DNA from: Anisus vortex
Lineage: Eukaryota > Mollusca > Gastropoda > Planorbidae
Length of the DNA: 64,000 bases
Direction of reading: 5' to 3'
NCBI GenBank assembly: GCA_949126835.1
Contig: OX421509.1
Coordinates: 7,118,411-7,182,410, forward strand
Position numbers and translations under genes: made by a program. Shown here piece by piece: positions 30,789-41,177 of this stretch (position 1 is the stretch's first letter; every line of letters begins with the position of its first letter). A model generated the notes under the pieces. The model was not told the origin of the DNA, ran no database searches, and saw only the letters and a list, made by a program, of their open reading frames with translations.

Positions 30789-30972
30789 AACCCCCCCCCC
30801 CCCCCCAATACAGATTTATTTTTTATTGGGACGTTGGCAGGTCTGCATTTATCAATAGAAAACCCCGTACCACTTTTGTGTACATTGCACTCCTCTAGAG
30901 TGCATCTCAACAAAACTACACGTACCCCATTCGTGTCCCTGTACTCTCCCAGAGTACCCCCCCCCCCCTGTA
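30789..30972. repeat. Poly-C tracts bracketing two small hairpins
   Basis: C16-type tracts at 30790 and 30957 enclose two inverted repeats, GCACTCCTCTAGAGTGC and GTACTCTCCCAGAGTAC, about 70 bp apart. No gene is supported here. Confidence 0.6.
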
Positions 30973-31189
30973 ACGTTCGAAGAAAACAAAAACCAGTCAA
31001 AACACATGTAAATAACCACTTTTTGATGCATTCTAACTAGGAAACACACAAAAAAACAACAACAGAAAAAGTCATTCTTATGTACCTTTGGGCATTAATG
31101 GGTTAATAGGCAGGACAAAGTATCCAATTGCAAGGTTTTGACGCCTGCCAGCGCCCCCAAAAACTTCTCAATCTATAACGAAAGCCGCC

Positions 31190-31620
31190 TAAGATAGCTC
31201 AGTCATGTTAGAAGAATGGACCCGGGCCGCATTAGTAAAAACCTCCTATACTGGGAAGAATTGGCAGCTGAAGATTGAAAAACAGGTCGCCTGCGCCTCC
31301 AATACAAAGATGTCTGCCAAAGGGACACGAAGGCACCTAGCATAAATATAAACGAATGGAAGTGGAAAGTAGAGGATTGCTCTATCTGGCGCAATGCTGT
31401 CGCAAAGGGATAAAACTTTTGAAGGAGCGCAGAATGGAAGAGACTGTAGAAAAATGTGCTCGGCGAAAAGCAACTAAAAATAGAAAACACGGAGCACGTA
31501 TGAAAAAGCTGTGAGAAAGAATGACACTCGCGGATAGGTCTATTTAGCCATACGTGGAAATACAACCATGCAACTCCAACCCACGATGTTGTACCATCGT
31601 CTCTTGAGCTGAAATGATGT
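31190..31620 (+). pseudogene. Decayed LINE ORF2 C-terminal fragment
   Basis: The plus strand reads LSHVRRMDPGRISKNLLYWE, then after a stop KTGRLRLQYKDVCQRDTKAP and WKVEDCSIWRNAVAKG. These match the C-terminal blocks of the LINE at 21603-22182. Several stops are present. The minus-strand ORFs in this stretch are shadows. Confidence 0.7.
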
Positions 31621-32785
31621 CGAAGATTGTGTACGTGTTCTTGGTTGTTTGTTGCTCAATGTTAAATGCGCTCTGTGCTTAAATTATGTTTGTTGGCAGC
31701 ACTTTACAAAAATAATAACAATTATAACATCTAATGTGGAAATTCATTTTATGTATATAAAAATGTTGGTTAATCTAGTTAATATTTTAGGGCATGTTAC
31801 GAATATGTTTTTTTGTTTGTTTGTTGTTTGTTTTCATAAGTAAAATATGACTCACTCAATGCGACAGATTTACTTTAGCCCCCTCACCTTCTAGTCAGAA
31901 CAGAACCAAAGTATACCACTCCCCACCCCATATCCTGTAATTTTTTCTTTAATTTCCAGTCTTTGATAGATTCTAACTGACATTAAGTGCACACCTTTCA
32001 ACTTCAATTTTTATACCCACGTCACGCCCGTAATGTTTTCTGTTGTCACTTCAGTATAAGGCAATGGTGGGAAACTATTTGGAGAGGAAATAGACATTGG
32101 ATACTATTTGTAGAAATGTCGTTAAATGCAAAAGTCATTAACAGACATTTTGAAAAGAGTCACGAAACCAGGACATTGCTCTAGAACAGTGCTTCTTAAA
32201 CGTTTCATTTTGGCGAGCAGTCTAAAATTATTTTCGCTTAGGGTCCGGACCAGTGTCCATTTTTTAAAGGGGTGGCATTTAACACACTAGACTTGGAGAA
32301 ATGTATTTCCATTAGTGTTTGTAACAACTATTTTTAAAGTAAATGATATGGTTTTTATACCTGTATAATTAATTATAGTAAATGACAGTATATAATAATA
32401 ATACACAGCATAACACAGCAAAAGAAATTTGGAAATACGATTAAGAAAGAAATAAAAAACAATACCATTTCTGGGAAAGCTAAATCACGCACCATTCGCT
32501 GTGTCTATTATAATACTACTAAAAAGTCGTGAAGTTTGCTGATAATTTAATATATCATTGGTTGTTTTGATACTTGTGCAGAAGTATATGTAGTTGTATT
32601 TTCCCCATAAATGCACGATATAGGAACAAACGAAAATGATGATCTTGTAGTTATATTAAATGATCATTTACACCGTAATGTATTGCTTATTGAACATGTT
32701 TTAAAAACTTCACTTTTTTTTCAGACATTTAAACAAACACTACGCAATAAATCCCTAAGCCTTCATGTCAAAATAAAAGACATCT
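31621..32785. other. Gene-free stretch
   Basis: AT-rich sequence; no supported gene or transposon boundary. Confidence 0.5.
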
Positions 32786-33335
32786 CTATAGCACAGCGGT
32801 TCCCAAACTGGGGGTCGAATGACCATTTCGCGGGGGTCGCCAAAGAATTTCGGAAAAGGTATGTTTTTTATGGTCTTAGGAGCTGAAACACGGTTCATCT
32901 TTCCGTCTCCAAGCGAGTCCACCTACATGCAGATACATCCGCATACTACGTGTAGGTTACTTGGCATAATGACATCAATACAGGTCTATGTGAAAAGGTC
33001 GGCACAATAATGCACGTATGGGGACCAGTAACACGTGTGTAGAGAGTTTTGTTAAAAAGCATCTTCTCTGTTAAAAGCAGCGCCATTGTGTTAAAAGCAG
33101 TAGTATTGGCGATAAAACGACCGACACTTCTTGAATATTTTGGAATTTAGTGTAGATTCTGTTCGGCCTGTATTTCAAAATAATTAGTGACCAACAGTAA
33201 TCGGAGCTCACATTATGATACATGGACAAATATTCGCAACAAAGACATTGCCACACCAGTTAAAAGAAGTAATATAAAGCGTCATAAGTTGTGACCTTTT
33301 GTAGAAACAATATATTTCAAAAGTCGACTGTTTTC

Positions 33336-35203
33336 AATGAACAATGAACAATGAACAATATTTATTTTGCCACATAGTACATAGGTACAATAAAGGCATA
33401 GTCAAAAACATAAGAAAATTATAGCATTTGTGAATAATAATAAATTGAACAATAATAGTAAAACCAATATTAGTAATAAAATGAAAGTAATAAAAAATTT
33501 ATTAATTAAAGGTATCCTAAAACAAAATTCAGGGGGGATAATTTAGTTTATAACACAATTTTTTGGGGGAAAAAACTAACAAAGAAAAAAAACCAAAAAA
33601 AAAACAAAAAAACAACAACTTAATTTACTAACATAGACATACAGGTAAATCACTTTCATTAGACCTGCACGGCATTAACATAGTGAGAACAAACATTTAA
33701 GAAATCATTCACAATTTTTCTTGCGGCTTAGTATATTACATTTCTTCTACGACTATCTCTCAATATCATAGTGACAAACCAGCAAGTTAAAATACTTAAA
33801 CATTTCTAACCTTTTTCTCATTTTTTAAAAGCAGATACTAATATTTTTGAAAATATGCTTAGTTTTTTAAGTTCTTTTAGAGAGCTAGAATTAAGCAGTT
33901 CCGACATTTTTTCTACATTAGGTCTGTTATAGTAATATTTTTTTAGATACATTTTTCGTTGGGCATTGAAGTGCACACATTGGAGTAAATAGTGAAATCC
34001 ATCTCCTATATCTTTTAAGCAAAAGGGACATAATCTTAAATTATAATCTATTCTGGAGTGGCGACCCAGTTCAACAGGGAAATTATTGTTACTTGTTCGT
34101 ATTTTTAGTATATAGATAGCTTCTTTCAGATGTAATTTATTTAAAAAGGGTGGAGTATTTTCCCAGTCAGATTTATATTTTAGAGCGCTATATAATTTAC
34201 CTTTATTGCTTATTTGCATACTCTCATAAAGTTCTTGTTTACTTTGATCATTTATACGTAAGTTAATTATTGATTTTGAAAGTTTAGTGTCTATTATATC
34301 TTGTTCTAACCAAATATATCCTAATCCTAGTTGTTCCAATTGTAACTTTATATTGGCGGACCATTTGCATTTTTCAACCAGGTGCTCTTTAAGTAAAATG
34401 TTATAAATTATTTTAGAAATCCTGCTTTCTTTGCCGGTCGCTATTTTGATCCAGAAGTGTAACATTCTTTTTTTAATAAATGATCTTATATAGAGTTTGC
34501 CTGTTTCGCCTAGTACTACATAATTTGGTGTTTTTGTGTTCAATTTTAAAATCATCTTAAAATATCTTAGTCTAACATTTTCTAAAATGTCACAATTTTC
34601 CATACCCCATAGTTCGCAACCGTAGGTTAGTATAGGTAGTACTGTTTGATCAAATAGGTCAATTTGACTATCTATGGGCAAGCTTAGTGTATGGCATTTT
34701 CTGAGAAGATTGAACATAGCATTAGTACCTTTCATCTTACAATATTTCCTGTGTTCTGAGAAAGAACCGTTAGCTGAGAAGATTATTCCCAGGTATTTAA
34801 ATTTAGAAACTATTTCTATTATATTATTATTTAGTACAAATTTCTGATTTCCTACCCTCCCCTTTCTACCGAATATCATTATTTTTGTCTTATCTTCATT
34901 TATGTTTAAGTGGTTCTCCTTGCAATAGTTACTGTAAATATTTAAGTTTTTCTGTAATTCTTTTGCGGTTTTAGCTAGGATTGTTGTGTCGTCAGCATAT
35001 AATAATGTGAATATTTTTAGTAAATCTGCGTTGTTATCGTTGCTGATAGTTAAGCTACTTGCGCCTTTTAGTTCTAAATAAGAATCTAAGTCATTAATAA
35101 ACATAGAAAATAATAGAGGGCTCAGATGTTCTCCCTCTCTTAGTCCTGCTTCGCAGTTAAATGACGGTGACAGGTTCGGAATTGTGCAACGAGTTCCGAA
35201 CAA
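33336..35203 (-). mobile_element. 5'-truncated LINE nested in the hAT element
   Basis: It contains the ORF 35203-33818. The 3' end is marked by the short tandem repeat (AATGAAC)n at about 33336-33358, like the short repeats that end CR1-type LINEs. The endonuclease and the N-terminal RT are missing. Confidence 0.8.
33818..35203 (-). CDS. LINE RT palm, thumb and C-terminal region, uninterrupted 461 codons
   Basis: It begins in the RT palm with EAGLREGEHLSPLLFSMFIN (GLRQG-type block), then TLLYADDTTILA, the catalytic YxDD box, at residues 68-71. NEDKTKIMIFGRKG and FKYLGIIFSANG are the next conserved blocks. The long C-terminal part includes LTYGCELWG and LCPFCLKDIGDGFHYLLQC, a C...C...H...C motif found at the end of many LINE ORF2 proteins. 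The enzyme would reverse-transcribe LINE RNA at a nicked genomic target. The N-terminal half is lost, yet no stop has accumulated, so the insertion is fairly recent. The ATG is not the real start. Confidence 0.85.
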   Translation of the reverse strand: MFGTRCTIPNLSPSFNCEAGLREGEHLSPLLFSMFINDLDSYLELKGASSLTISNDNNADLLKIFTLLYADDTTILAKTAKELQKNLNIYSNYCKENHLNINEDKTKIMIFGRKGRVGNQKFVLNNNIIEIVSKFKYLGIIFSANGSFSEHRKYCKMKGTNAMFNLLRKCHTLSLPIDSQIDLFDQTVLPILTYGCELWGMENCDILENVRLRYFKMILKLNTKTPNYVVLGETGKLYIRSFIKKRMLHFWIKIATGKESRISKIIYNILLKEHLVEKCKWSANIKLQLEQLGLGYIWLEQDIIDTKLSKSIINLRINDQSKQELYESMQISNKGKLYSALKYKSDWENTPPFLNKLHLKEAIYILKIRTSNNNFPVELGRHSRIDYNLRLCPFCLKDIGDGFHYLLQCVHFNAQRKMYLKKYYYNRPNVEKMSELLNSSSLKELKKLSIFSKILVSAFKK

Positions 35204-36595
35204 TGCTAGCTATTTCACACTTGTGAGATGTTTGTCGAGAGAAATTAAAACTTGTTTTCTTAGCTTCATGGTGAACTAGTTTTTTTTATATATTTTATAT
35301 CAGAAAGCAAGACTGCTCTTTGAAGTACTTTTCGGCGATTAAAGTGAACTGCAGACAATAACTCACTTGGTTGACATTTTGTCGTCTTGAATGAGTTAAA
35401 TTTATCACTGCAAGGAGGAAAATATAACATGCCTTAATTTATCTAAAAAGATCCGATCATTCCAAATGAAATTTAGCTTTTGCATAAACAAATTTGATGA
35501 AAATGAAATGTATATGCTGTCTACTTCAGGCCGCACGAAGAGGGCGTGTGTTTGTGTTTTTGTGTGTGTGTGTAGTTATTGCGCTGCGCCGGGGCCCATA
35601 AGAGTTTATCTTTGTAATATTATTTGTAAGATCAATGCTGAAGTTTAGGAAAAGTTACATTAATTTAAATTAAAAACTGTACTTGATTAAAGTTTGTTAA
35701 TAGGCTTGTAAGGTTATTCTTATGGCAGTTTTATAAAATGGTCTACAGACCTTTTAAAAGATTCCTGATTTCTATAAACGTATGTAATGCAAATAAATCA
35801 TCTAGATTTGACTAGTGTTAAAAAGTGGGATGGAACCAGAACTTTTTTTTTTCTCATGTGGCTCCTGGTCTACTTTATCTGTTTTCTTTTAAAAACATGA
35901 CAAAATGATTACGATTATAAATTCTGTGAAATAACACTTTCACATGCTTGCAGCCGAAATTTCATGATAATTTTCAAATCTACCTGACACTACATATCTA
36001 TGTACTTGCCAGAAGCCCATTCTCATTCAAAGTTTAAGATATTCCTGAGAAAGCACAAAGTTCATTGAGCGTATTAACAACGATGCATATATAACTGATT
36101 TCTCTATAATGCCAGGTACAAAATTCTGAATCAAATGTTTGCGGTCATAAACTATTTTTAATTAATGTTGTTTTGCGACATTTTCTTCCATTTCCAACAA
36201 AATATCGTAGTAAACATGCTTTTCCACCTTGTTGGTTATCAAGTCTAAACACAGTAGACTTATTGTTGGAGGAGAACTGCTTACTTGTGCTCTTGCAAAG
36301 ACTGTCCCAAGAGTTTCTGAACCGATGAGAAATACGCAATGTCAACCATCACAACAGCTGACGTTCGTGTTGTAATTAGAAATATAGGCCTAAGCTTAGA
36401 CCTATAGACCTTCATGTATCTTGCAATATTTAATTACATTTGTTTTTATGTCTTCTTTTTTTTAATGATTAATGGCTATGCTTTAATTAGGTTCAATTTG
36501 TAACAATAAAAATACATCCTGCATATTAGATATTTACATTACAATTCATAACAGTCACAAAATGCAGTAATAAACTAGAAACGAAATTGTTATTT

Positions 36596-36615
36596 TTTTT
36601 ATGGGGGGGGGGGGG
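36596..36615. repeat. Poly-G tract within the hAT right arm
   Basis: Eleven or more G in a row, followed by GCGCC. Confidence 0.8.
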
Positions 36616-36784
36616 CGCCACAGGATTATAAACTGTAAAAAGGGGTCGCGGCATAAAAAAGTTTGGGAACCACTGCTATAGCAAGATCTAATAGATAACT
36701 TGTACATTCTAACTCTAGAGGTCACATCGACTACAGAAATGTCTAGTACAGTCGAAAATTAACTCGACACATTTCCCCTTAAAT

Positions 36785-37138
36785 CACCTCCCCCCCCTCT
36801 TGCTTCACGGCTGTGTTCATTGCGCGCTGAAGTCAGTGTTTCACCTCCCCCCCACTCGCTTCACGGCTGTGTTCACTGCGCGCTGAAGTAAGTGTTTCAC
36901 CTCCCCCCACTCGCTTCACGGCTGTGTTCATTGCGCGCTGAAGTCAGTGTTTCACCTCCCCCCGCACTCGCTTTACGGCTGTGTTCATTGCGCGCTGAAG
37001 TCAGTGTTTCACCTCCCCCCCCCCCCCACTCGCTTCACGGCTGTGTTCATTGCGCGCTGAAGTAAGTGTTTCACCTCCCCCCACCCGCTTCACGGCTGTG
37101 TTCATTGCGCGCTGAAGTCAGTGTTTCACCCCCCCCCC
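36785..37138. repeat. Six-copy minisatellite, 55-62 bp unit with variable C-tract
   Basis: Each unit is CACCTC, a C-tract of about 6-14, ACTCGCTTCACGGCTGTG, TTCATTGCGCGCTGAAGT and CAGTGTTT. The units differ mainly in C-tract length and a few substitutions. The array is GC-rich in an AT-rich setting. Confidence 0.95.
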
Positions 37139-37845
37139 TTCACCACTTTACATGTTACGCCCAAAACTTAAGTGCCTTCGGTTCGTCCGTTTTAAGAGAC
37201 ATTTCAATTCGGTGCTAAATCTTAAGTTTGTGTAAACAATCATGAATAACGCCCAGTCTTTGTTAAAGACCTTTCAATTCATTTATCATTTAACATCAAA
37301 TTTGATATTTCTACCACATTTGACAACGAAGCATTCGAATAGATCTATTCTTGAATATTATAGAAGTATTTTTACTTGTTGGTAGACATTGCACTTCTCT
37401 GCCTTTGGGGCTCAATGCTGGCGATTGGTGTAAGACACTGTGAGCTACCATTTACATGGTTTACAGAGAGAGACCGGCTGGTCCTGCCGTTAGTTCACCG
37501 GACTGTCAACCGACCCGTCGCGTGTTCTGTCCCTGCCGCCGACCGATCCCTGCCGCCCTGCAGAAGTTTTGGGCCTAGTGGACGTAATAATATTCTAGCT
37601 AGAAGGAACATCTGTAAAACATAAGACAAAATAAGAGTGTGTCCTGCCAGCATGCTTCGGAAAGGATGACTGTGTTTAAAAGACATATTCCATCTATAAA
37701 CGGTCTAAACGCTACGCTTTGATGTTTAATAAACACTGGCTTTAGCTTTTTTGTTAAATAAGAAGATTTGAATAATTTTAAATCCAAATTTAATACCGAT
37801 ATTTATTTTCAATTACTTTCCTAAATGTTTTCAGAAAAAAATAAA
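37139..37845. other. Gene-free stretch
   Basis: Contains a short tract with diverged repeats (CCGACCGATCCCTGCCGCC) near 37500-37570. No coding sequence that I trust. Confidence 0.45.
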
Positions 37846-39601
37846 TGTGATCCTCCACCACGAATTGAGTCGCATTTTGCCTTGAGCTATTTTGAGCTAG
37901 AGCCTACAATGTGTCGTAAGGGGTGTAAAATACGGATTTGGGGATTTTGGGAATTCGTAATTATTTATTTATTTCTGAACAATTACATACTAAAAAAAAG
38001 TAAAATTTAGGTTTTAAAATATTGTTTTAAAGTAACATCCTGTAATTTGTTTTTAAATATTTAGTAAAAATAGCAATATTTTCAAGATCGTTACTTGAGT
38101 AGATCTAACCCACAGTGCGTGGCGTCGTTGGAAAGAGTTTTCTCTCTCTCTCAATAAAACAAAATCTAACATATCATTAAAAATAGAGACTAACCTAAAT
38201 GCTTACATTATTAGTAATGTTTCGAGGAAACCCGAGTAAAGAAAAGCGATGCTAGGGACGAAATCTCACAATCTCATTGAAGGATACAGGCACGTGACTT
38301 GATTCAACCAACCCAAGCATTAGTCTATGTTTGTTTTGTCCCAATTGGCAGCTTCCGTGACTTAGGAAATTCCTTAAACCCTGTCGTAACGCCGATACAA
38401 TTATAGCTTGTTTTAGGCTAATTTATTTAATCCAATCAGTTTTGTATTATCACAATACATTGTCATGTATTAACAGCTCTCTCTCAACCTGAGTTTTGTG
38501 GGCGGGTTAGACTGTTCTAAGAATCCACTCTCTGCAGACCTCAAATTATCGGAATGGCTAGGAATAGTCTATTGTTTCTCGTACAGGGAAGTTTATGTTA
38601 AAAATATCATTTTTATTATGAGTTTTGTAATGATACCATTTTTTCACCCCTCTTAGTAATAGGTCTGTTCCCCGCTCTCCCCCGCTAGTATTGAAGGTTA
38701 AGCAGCTAGTGGTTTGAATAGACAGGGTCTTGCACAGAGTTTTGTACAGAGTGGACGCTTGTGTTGGCACTATTTTATTCTAACTGTGGTTACGTCCACA
38801 ATCCCCTTGTGGTCAGAGCCGTTTATACAATAGGTGTAGTATTTACAGCAATAATAGAATAGTGCCAACACAAGCGTCCATAACAAGCTCAAAGAAAAGT
38901 ATCTACAAAACTAACTCTCTGCAAAAACTCTGCAGAAACTGACTGCTTTTAAAAGACAACGCGAATCATTAAATACTCCCGTGGTAGTGCGGGGGACAGA
39001 CCTATTACTAGGAGGGGTAAAAATAATGGTATCATTACAAAACTCATAATAAAAATGATAAGAACTCCCCTGTACAAGAATAATAAACCATTCCTAGCCA
39101 TTCCAAGAATTTGAGGTCGGCATAAACGCGGAATCCCAACATTACTAAGAATCTTTTGCCTTCGTTACTAAAAGTCAAGGAAATGGAAAAACTAAGCCCC
39201 GCCCACAAAATCTTGCGTAGGGAGAAAGAGAGAGGGAATAAATAATGTGTGTTCCAATATTTGGACTACCAATATGTGACACTGTATATAATCTTCATAT
39301 TGTATATACTTTATCACCTGAATTAAATTATCAACAACATTTACACTGAAGCTTCCTCGTCTAGTTACTATTTTTGTTTCATTGTTTACCATATTATAAT
39401 ATATATATATATTTATTTACAACTATAACGTCAAGGAAAGGAACTGTTAGAACGCAAATCCTGAGTTTGTGCCCAGGACAATAAGGAGAGTTCGTGTAAT
39501 ACTGAAATATAAGTAATAATAACCAAAGTCTACCCTAGGACGAAAGAGAATTATCAACAACATTTACACGGCTCTGACCACAAGGGATTGCGGTCGTAAC
39601 A
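37846..39601 (+). repeat. Solo LTR of the E1 family, interrupted by an inverted relative
   Basis: Begins TGTGATCC and ends CGTAACA, the ends of the E1 LTR, and matches 3866-5021 in reverse orientation in two blocks: 37846-38787 and 39281-39601. The middle (38788-39280) is an insertion. No matching 5-bp flanks were found at the outer ends, so it may be a rearranged or old copy. Confidence 0.7.
38788..39280 (-). repeat. Inverted, shortened E1-family LTR nested in the solo LTR, ACTGT target duplication
   Basis: 493 bp starting GGTTACGTCCACAATCCCC and ending AATATGTGAC, flanked by ACTGT at 38783-38787 and 39281-39285. It repeats the terminal LTR block and the AACTCATAATAAAAATGAT block in the orientation opposite to its host, so 38520-38780 and 38860-39130 form long inverted arms. 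Confidence 0.7.
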
Positions 39602-40342
39602 AGATCTAATTAGTGTAAAATATGATATAGAATCTGATGGTTTTATTTTACCTGCGTTAGCCCACGAGTTTGTTTGGTTCTGTAGGAACGATTTTTAAAG
39701 ATTCATGCCAAATTTGCACGAATCAAGTCATTAAATGTCTTGCAAATGAAATTTGGACTTAAAAAAATAAAATTTTTAGCGCGATTTTTTAGTGTTTTTT
39801 TTTTACTATTAATATAGCAGAAACAACGTCACGTGGGAGTAGCTGACTCAATCCGCCATTTTGTGCTAAAAGTCACAGGTCAAGGGTTACCATCCTTAAC
39901 CTAGCCGATACTACCATGAGTTAGATCTAACAAAATGAAATGTTTAATGACAGCACAATTTGTACGATTTAACATTATTTTTTGGTTTATTAAATTTATT
40001 TATGCGTTATGTGACACTTATGTAGTTATGCCTAACGCCATTTCAGTATCGACAAAAACAGAGACAGGGCTGGCAGACATGCTAATAACTAAATTTTATT
40101 AAAATATCCATCAGTTTTATTCAAGGCTGGTTTTGTACTTTTTACTTAATTTTCAATATTTACCTAGACTGTATCATTTTTATCATTACTTTTAAAATAT
40201 GGAAAAAAAATGGAGAAAGTTAAGTCTTACTAATATGCTCGTATTCCTACTTATAGAAAAGTGGGGCTTAAATTTGGTTTGAAAATAAAGCTACAGTGAC
40301 AATGTATAAATCTGATATATACATACTTAGTCTACATATAAG
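39602..40342. other. Gene-free stretch
   Basis: No supported feature. Confidence 0.5.
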
Positions 40343-41177
40343 ATAAAAAGTATTGTAGGAAAAGATAACCATTTACCTGATGTGCTGTCGAGATTATCGA
40401 TACACATCACTGACATCCAATAGTTTATCTCAGTATTACTGAAGTTGATTAGACAATACCAATAGATAATTGTCTACGACTAATTGTCATATAAACATTA
40501 GACATTATTCTTTGTGTCTTTTGGTTATATTTGTGCCTATGAATTTTTTTTTGTTGTATGTACATAAATTAAATGAAATTTTTTCTCTATGTATTATTAA
40601 ATGAATGATTACACGCATTAATTAAGATTAAGATAATTTTTTTCTCATTATTGTCAACATTTTTCGTATCAAAAATAATAATAAATTATTATTGTTTCTC
40701 TGTGGTTGGGGGGTATGCTATGGAGTAACCAAATAATATATATAGGTAGTGACTAAATTAATAATTAAAAAGTCGAAATAAAACCCATTTTTGGATATTA
40801 AGAAAACCTATATCGGAAGTAGGAGTCATGTGATTGACCACGTTTTTTTTCTTCAGTCGACTTCTTGTTCTTGTAATCATCACACATAAAAATGTGTAGA
40901 CTCAGTGATCACTATGAAACTATTTTATATTAATACTATAACCATAAGTATTAAAGACTATTTCCTGAATGTAAAAGTGTGAACTGTTAATGAATTGTTA
41001 TTAAATAATATGCTGCAACAAGGCGTTCTTTTATTGATTACAAGTTGGAATTTATATTGTGGTGATGTCGTCTATTTTGATGTTTAATAGCAAATAATTC
41101 AGCTACTGCAACTCAAATACTCTGAAAAGACTGGTAGTACAGTTTGATGGTCCAACAATAATAATAGGACATCAACA
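40343..41177 (+). mobile_element. 3' remnant of an E2-family element with diverged LTR
   Basis: Starts abruptly inside the last codons of Pol (AAAAAGTATTGTAGGAAAAG; compare 11028) and continues through the 3' untranslated region, the polypurine tract and an LTR at 40716-41177 (TGCTATGG...ATCAACA). The first 100 and the last 190 or so bases of that LTR match E2, but the middle (about 40825-40975) is unrelated. The 5' part of the element is absent. Confidence 0.88.

Larger units (their letters stand above)
32794..36675. mobile_element. hAT-type DNA transposon, decayed, with perfect 8-bp target duplication
   Basis: The left end CAGCGGTTCCCAAACTG and the right end GTTTGGGAACCACTG are inverted repeats of the common CAGTGGTTCCCAAAC hAT type. 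The 8-bp direct repeat CTATAGCA lies at 32786-32793 and 36676-36683 without mismatch. Near both ends is the GGGGTCGC motif often seen inside such elements. No transposase ORF is readable. A LINE copy (33336-35203) is nested inside, and without it the element would be about 2 kb. Confidence 0.88.

Noticed and set aside
36785..37138. CRISPR-like array because of regular repeats
   Set aside because: The units are directly adjacent without unique spacers, and the setting is eukaryotic; it is a minisatellite.
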